From positions 124,001-188,000 of the forward strand of contig JAANDG010000149.1 in the NCBI GenBank assembly GCA_036852015.1: a stretch of DNA of 64,000 nucleotides, given 5' to 3'. This DNA comes from Pelodera strongyloides. Taxonomy: Eukaryota; Nematoda; Chromadorea; Rhabditida; Rhabditidae. Positions 58,162-64,000 of the stretch are shown here, piece by piece. A model generated the notes under the pieces. The model was not told where the DNA came from. It saw only the letters and a list, made by a program, of their open reading frames with translations, and did not search any database. Both the position numbers and the translations under genes were made by a program. How positions within the stretch are numbered: position 1 is the stretch's first letter; every line of letters starts with the position of its first letter.

Positions 58162-60982
58162 ATGGAAGGTGAGACAAAGCCTGCCGTCGCAGGAGACAGC
58201 ACTGCTGGAGCGCAGCAAAAAGATACTCCACAAGAAGAGCCGAAAAATAATGATTTGTAAGTTGTTAACGTTCAACAAATAGTTACGTTATTCTTTTTAA
58301 AACAGCGTATCTGTTTTTTATGTTTGATGTATTTATTGTGCCTACGTGTTCCATTTTTGTTTGTTTACATCATCTCTAATTGTTCACATCCTAAACTATT
58401 TGTGAAGTTAAACGTAAGTCTCGAGAACTATTTTATACTTGAAAAAACGAAGGAATCAATACATTTTAGATACGATTGCAATATCTGTCTGGATACTGCT
58501 CGAGATCCAGTAATTACTATGTGTGGACACTTGTTCTGTTGGCCATGCCTCGTTCAGTGGTTGGATACACGTCCGACCCGTCAGCTTTGTCCCGTGTGCA
58601 AGTCTGGAGTCGAGTCGGAAAAGGTTTTCAATTAAGTTGCATTTTCTTTTTTTGCTCGCTTCTTTATCGATTATCTTGACTTGTACTTATGGATGTGCAA
58701 TTTCACAAAGAAAACTTTAGAGGTGAAACACGTGACGTGAGAGTAAAAATGAGTTGTTTCCGATCATTTCATTTTGTAATGCACATCCGGTTGTGTTATT
58801 TTATTTAGCTAATAAAAAAACAGGTGCTACTAAAGTTGGGGGGGCCCAGTCAAAAATGGCTTTATAGGGGGCGTGGCCTAATAAAACTTCACACATAGGT
58901 GTAATAGACCAAGCCTGATCGATTGCAAGTAAAATTATCGATCTAGGCGATTATCTACTTATTCATTTTCGCATTTTCTTATAAATCCTTTTCGAAGGCT
59001 CCGAACCCAATAAAAGTCATTACTATGGTAAATCGTGTTGCTCAAGCTGATTGTTTCTTTTGTCATCCCTCTAAACTCAACAAAACGGTGCTCGCACATA
59101 ATGAGGAAGGCGCATCCCAATTTTTCTTCAAGTGCACAGGCAAGGAAAACGAAATAATCGGAGACACCACAGAAAAACCGTCATTGGTCATTAGTCCATC
59201 AACAATTGGGTTTTCCCGTAAAACACCATCTGGCGACCGATTCATGACTGGTTCTTGACCATCTGATGACGGTTTTTGATGAAACTGTGTCAAAAGTTGG
59301 TTACCAAACGGACAAGCCCATGAAAAGCTAGTGAACCGTTACAAAATGGGTTCACCCATTGCCTGTGTGGTCAGATTCTGAACTAACGATGCTTCTCATG
59401 AATAGCAGGCAAGGACAGTAAGTCAACTAAACGGTTCAGCGACACAGTTTATGATTCGCAATTGTATAGTTGATTAAGAGTGTGCTAGAACCAAATTTGA
59501 CTCCAATTGGGTCACTTGCACTATTTTTCTAAAAAATCAATAAGTCACGGTGACTGATCGATAAATTTGCCAGAAATCAACTGGGCATGATCTATTACCC
59601 CTATGTGTGAAGTTTCATTAGGCCACGCCACCTATAAAGCCATTTTTTGACTGGGCCCCCGCAACTTTAGTAGCACCAAAAAACATATTTATTAACTCGG
59701 ATGCTCATGGCCGCTACGGAAGGTGTCTGTCTGATTTACTGTACTGTAAAACAAACTTTTAGGTGATCCCTCTTTACGGAAGAGGTGGCGATAATGTGGA
59801 TCCTCGATCCAGAGTCCCTCCTCGTCCAAGAGGACAACGCACCGATCCACCACAGGTAGTTCTTATTTTGTAAGTTACGTCCATATTTGTTTTATACTTT
59901 AAAATGCAAAAATACTGCATCGTTCACCGTTTTCTTCGTTGGTAGCAACTATGTCAGCGAGTCAGCGTGAATATTATCCCACATATGCCTTTACTTTTGA
60001 CATTCATAACTCCATTACAGAATATAATTTCTCTTCGAATCGCGTTTCAGTGCCTAAGATGCTAATATTGCTAATGCTGACTAAGCGCATGTTTTTTTCA
60101 GCAAGGATTCCCTGGTTTTGCTTGGGGTGACGGTGCTGGTAATGGCGGAGTTCAATTTTCACTGGGAATTGGGGTTAGTTTTTTTCTGGTTTAGGGTTTA
60201 GGATTTGTCTTTTGCACTTTATTTGTGAAGTAGTCTTTTTCCTCACATATATTGTTGTTGTATTTCGAATGAATAGTTACATTTGGATTTTACATGTTGG
60301 TAGTTAATAGAATACTAAGGGAGGCTTTGACTTTTGACTTCTCACATACGAATGTTAGTTGTTACATACTTATGTTACTTATTACTTCTAGTGTGGAAGG
60401 CAATAGTAGTACTGATACTTTTCTGGCTGTTAGTCTTAGACGGGTAGATGTTAGTGAATGTGAATGGTATAATGCAAACCAAATTGCTTGCAAAATGAAG
60501 CTATGTTTGTCTTTTGTCTCCAGGTCTTCCCGTTCTCGTTCTTCTACTCGTTCTTCAATAATGCTCCATGGGACAGAAGACCCGAACCCCCAGCACCGGG
60601 AAGCCGGCAGCATCAAGAAGTTAGTTTTAAATTTTTATTTATTTATTTATTTCCTACTTGCATGTGTGCTTCTGTATGGTAGTCCCTAAGAAATCTATGT
60701 TGTTCTATCTCATTTTTTTTAAGCTACTAGAAGAAACTTTTATTGAACAGTTGAGTGGTAACAAATAGTAATGTCATGATCTCTATACTCTGCGAGACAT
60801 TGTGAAGTGAATGAGAAGTGAATGAGACGCGTCTAGTTGCCGGTCTACCGAGTATGTGTAGTGTACTGTAAAAATATGGTGGTGTAAAAGTGAAAAATAC
60901 TTTTTTTTTCTAGGAACAGTTCTTGCACAACGTCTTCTTATACGTCGGAATCTTCTTCATTTTGTGGCTCCTGATCGTTTAA
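58162..60982 (+). CDS. RNF185: RNF185/RNF5-type RING E3 ubiquitin ligase (6 exons, 192 aa)
   Basis: ER-membrane-anchored E3 ligase of ER-associated degradation. Exons: 58162-58256, 58470-58623, 59763-59855, 60102-60173, 60524-60619, 60914-60982; phases agree. Residues 1-30 are polar and rich in Gln/Glu. A C3HC4 RING follows (about 33-74): CNIC, then CGHLFCWPC, then CPVC. Next come [15 protein letters not shown] and PPRPRGQRT, the conserved post-RING box, then a Gly/Phe-rich stretch. Two C-terminal hydrophobic segments ([17 protein letters not shown] and [15 protein letters not shown]) fit the family's two-helix tail anchor. The 192 aa length equals human RNF185, which is why I prefer that name to RNF5. 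It is divergent from CNKSR (684 bases between start codons). Intron 2 holds an 855-bp inverted-repeat element. Confidence 0.93.
58823..59677. mobile_element. 855-bp inverted-repeat element in RNF185 intron 2
   Basis: Ends GGTGCTACTAAAGTTGG and its complement, with arms of about 90 bp (about six differences) including GTGGCCTAAT and ACTTCACACATAGG. The central part has no convincing coding sequence. It makes up most of this intron. Confidence 0.8.
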
Positions 60983-61683
60983 AAGTATTTTTTTTTCTAC
61001 GAAGCACGCCATTTTCACCTAATTATAATTACTATAATGTAATTAATAATTTGAAAACACGGAATTTACATACTTGCCGAATAGGATTTGGACGTCAGAG
61101 TCAGAAATGATAATTATCTGTTATGAAAACCAGCCTCTCTTTCCAGGTGTATTTACAACTACACTCATTCAATGATTATATCAAGGTTACCAATGTGTAT
61201 TTGTTAGTGAGACCGGCTCAAGTAATCTTCTAGAACTTTACTTTTACTTTATATTTTTATTGTTCTGTATCCACAAGAGAACAAAAATACGAAGATGAGT
61301 AAATACGTAGAACCTTCTTTCCTTTGGGAAGGATTGTTGTAAATTTAGTACTTATATTCCTGTGATTTTGCTTGTCATCCTAGTCTAGTTGCTTTTTTTC
61401 TGACGATCAATTAATTGTTTAGAAGTATCTCGCTTTATTCGCAATCTTTTCATATACACCCTACGTATCCTGTGATTTTCTAACAATTTTAAAGAGTAGC
61501 CCCTACATTCTGATTCATCGTTGAATGCTCCTTGTTCTTTTTCATTATATGGGCAAACCTAGTGCATGGGCAACCTAGCACAGTGACAGTGCTGTAGGTT
61601 TTGGCGCAGATGATCACTGGTTCAATTCCGAGTACCGACGAAAATGTTGTGTTAACCTGTATGTTATCTAGCTGTGTTTGAGC

Positions 61684-61773
61684 TTAAAGCGACATGGCAC
61701 GTAACGAATTTGCATATTATTCATGGAAATAAAGTTGTTTAGAATTACAAAACCATGTGCCATTTCGCTTTAA
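61684..61773. mobile_element. 82-bp TTAA-flanked foldback, shortest family member
   Basis: TTAA, AGCGACATGGCAC at the left; GTGCCATTTCGCT, TTAA at the right. It shares the AGCGA terminus with the elements above but has different inner arms. Confidence 0.65.
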
Positions 61774-62183
61774 AAACATGCAGCGTGTAATTATCTGTAC
61801 TTCCCGCAAACTGTAGTATTTCTTCTATACATTCCTCAAGCGTGTGTATCCCGCTTGAATTATTAGCGTGTAGCTCAATTTTTAACTTTTCTCTTTTTAT
61901 TCAGAAAATGTATATTGAAGTAGTTTTGTAGCATATAGACAGACGACCTATTTTATTTGGGATAATATATTTATTTAATGAAAATTTATCTTGTTTATTA
62001 TATTGAACTCAAGTTAATTAATATTTAACTTCCTATAATGGTATTGCAGGCGATGTATAAATGCATGACAACTAAATACGTACATAGAGTGTAAAACTGA
62101 ACCTGTGGATTCGTTTTTATCTCCAAACTTACTCGAGGAATAAATGTTTATTACGAGTCGTATTTAAAGGAAATACGCGTATA

Positions 62184-62300
62184 TTGAGGTACATGGGTGA
62201 AGGTACGATGCGCGCGGCAGCCGCGGAAGGCATTGTGTGCGCGGTAGCTGCGCGAAGGCATTGTGTGCGCGGTAGCTGCGCGAAGCCGTTCATTGCCGTT
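62184..62300. repeat. GC-rich tandem repeat
   Basis: GAAGGCATTGTGTGCGCGGTAGCTGCGC is present about twice in tandem (from about 62228), with partial copies on each side, in otherwise AT-rich intergenic DNA. Confidence 0.7.
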
Positions 62301-62686
62301 CATCGCGAAGCCGCTAAATTCCGTTCATTGGTCCCTCGCCCCCCGCTGGGCCAGAGGGGCGCCCCACCAGAGCGGATGGGCGTGCGAGAATGCCGTAGTC
62401 TTGCATTTTGAGAAGCGCGGGAAAGTAGCGTTTTAATTTTTTTTCTAGCAGCAGTGATATATAGCTTCCCAGGGAATTTGTTCGTTGGTTTCATGCTGGT
62501 GATATGCAACTTATCTTATTTTTTTGCGTAATACAAAAGAAGGACTGCTTTGAAGCGTAGGCTCACCGTGCATGATACATACGCGATAAACAGATGCATT
62601 GAATAAATTTAAGCCCATTTATAAGGCGAATAGTTTCAATGACGTATTCATATTCTTAGCTATTCACACATATTTTACACGGTGCG

Positions 62687-64000
62687 ATGGGGAAAACGAA
62701 AGTAAGTTTTGAGTTTTATTTGACGTTAAAAAATATCATTAAATTAATTAATTGATCTACATTTTCCTAACTTGCATAATTTTAAGCGTACCCGCGTCCC
62801 CCTCTCTCGCCACTCTCTGCCTCCGGTCCTCCCTTCTTCCAATTTTTTTTAGGAGAAAGTGGTGCGCTCAACAAAGAAAAATGACAAACGGTTATCACAG
62901 GAAAATCGATCGGGTGAAATGACCAGTGGATTCATGGTAAATGATTAAAACATATAAAAACTTCCCAAGATGAAGCGAGTGAAAGCTCTAAGTATCCCAA
63001 AAGCCAAAAGTTCGGTGATTATGTCAGTATTACCGTATTTCTGCACGAAACCTGCGTATATAATATGAAAAAAAAATCTGGTGTAGTTCCAAGAATCTGG
63101 TGTAGTTCCAAGGTAAATGCTCAGCATACATGAAAACCCCATCCCTGATCCCCCTACCAGCTATGGGTAGGCTAGGCTAGGCAGGCCCTATCTATATAGA
63201 GGTAGACTACCAACATACCTAGGGTTAGCTCTGCCATAGTAATGGTATCTAACGACAGAATGTGCTTCAAACCTGAAACGGGAACTCTTTCAGGAAAGCA
63301 CTGCCCCGGGAACTACAGTATCTGGAATCGATCTTTCATTGGAGAGTACATGTGGAGCAGGCCAACCAGGCGGAGCCACCAAGTCACCAAGACCAAATAA
63401 GACGTAATGGAACTTTTATGATTTTCTGAAAGTCTTGGGTTTACTGAATCTTTCTTCTGAAAAACTTTTTCCAATTCATCCAGCAATTTCTAACCCACAT
63501 GGAGTAAGCTACCGACTACGCACGTAAGCACACACCACATGAATATACACTAAAGAGATGTAACATCCTGTGTTACCAATTTTCGTTTGTGTGATTCTGT
63601 GTTAATTATCATATGATGTGATCGTGCGGAATTTTCAGCACTAAGCGGAAAACGAACATGAAAAACAATAATATGAAAATGTACGTGACGATAACGCCAA
63701 CCAAGAAGAAAGGACTATCTGAAGAAAAAATTGTGAGACTATAGCTCTTTTTCGGATTGTTCATAAAATTTGCGTGTGCGGCAACATTCGGGCCCACACA
63801 TGTGTGCGCGGAACATACTGGAGCACAACTGCATGTGCGACAATGTACAGGAACAGCTGTGCCCGGGAGAATTCTGGCCCACAGCTGCATGTGCATTAAC
63901 AGACAGGCGCTCATTTACGTGTGCGGCAACGTTCTGGCGCACATCTGTGTGTTCTGACGCAAATCAATATCTATAATTTTATATTGTAGGTACGAAAGAT
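62687..64000 (+). CDS. Unrecognised lysine-rich protein, N-terminal part (runs off the right edge)
   Basis: Exons inferred from splice sites and frame: 62687-62701, 62853-62936, 63294-63403, 63639-63732, and from 63990 to beyond the window. The product starts MGKTKEKVVRSTKKNDKR and continues with a Ser/Thr/Gly-rich stretch (exon 3) and a second basic block (TKRKTNMKNNN ... PTKKKGLSEEKI). The basic composition suggests a nuclear or RNA/DNA-associated protein, but no domain is visible and I do not recognise it. The four joins keep one frame, which is the main support. The 5-codon first exon is weak evidence by itself. Confidence 0.5.

Larger units (their letters stand above)
60983..62686. other. 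Intergenic region right of RNF185
   Basis: AT-rich; holds the 82-bp foldback at 61688, the GC-rich tandem repeat at about 62200, and a GGTTCAATTCC B-box-like word near 61620 without a clear A box. No gene seen. Confidence 0.4.

Noticed and set aside
59025..59258. 77-codon ORF inside RNF185 intron 2
   Set aside because: Internal to an inverted-repeat element with no recognised domain.
61540..61640. tRNA-like sequence with GGTTCAATTCC
   Set aside because: Only a B-box-like word; no matching A box or stems.
1..64000. CRISPR arrays, operons, bacterial promoters, phage or plasmid features
   Set aside because: The genes are spliced animal genes; the tandem arrays lack the spacer-repeat structure of CRISPR.

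Overview
The window is nuclear DNA from an intron-rich animal genome. It carries spliced genes with GT-AG introns of roughly 70-1500 bases and no bacterial-type operons. CNKSR and POFUT2 orthologues point to a metazoan. I cannot name the species or phylum.

Layout. Left third: 1-14530 and 17969-30330 are two copies of one segment holding NDC80 (+ strand) convergent with a gene on the - strand, here called gene B, a putative domesticated transposase DNA-binding protein. The right copy has complete reading frames for both genes (NDC80, 20 exons, 598 aa; gene B, 15 exons, 477 aa, reaching to 33519). The left copy is cut by the window edge at NDC80 exon 4 and lacks gene B exons 1-8. It has one single-base deletion in each gene and several transposon insertions whose empty sites can be read in the right copy. 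The 14530-17968 spacer holds an inverted-repeat element, a remnant of a second element family, a 20-bp satellite and the NDC80 promoter.

Middle: 33520-42389 is mostly repeats (foldback elements, minisatellites, tRNA-like sequences) with two weak small spliced ORFs. 42390-46766 (-) is POFUT2 (12 exons, 423 aa), an ER O-fucosyltransferase. 48923-57478 (-) is a CNKSR/CNK scaffold with SAM, CRIC, PDZ and PH domains (21 exons, 847 aa). It is divergent from RNF185 at 58162-60982 (+, 6 exons, 192 aa), an ER-membrane RING E3 ligase. At the right edge (62687-64000, +) begins a lysine-rich gene that I do not recognise.

The genes are independent housekeeping or signalling genes (kinetochore, protein O-fucosylation, Ras/MAPK scaffolding, ER quality control) and do not form one pathway. 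The most unusual content is the repeat fraction. There are many foldback elements with TTA or TTAA target sites, and three different inverted-repeat families carry a tRNA-like module with Pol III A and B boxes. The two NDC80/gene B copies also form a natural filled-site/empty-site and allele-versus-paralogue comparison. All exon coordinates were derived by hand from splice sites and reading-frame continuity, so individual boundaries could be off by a few bases.
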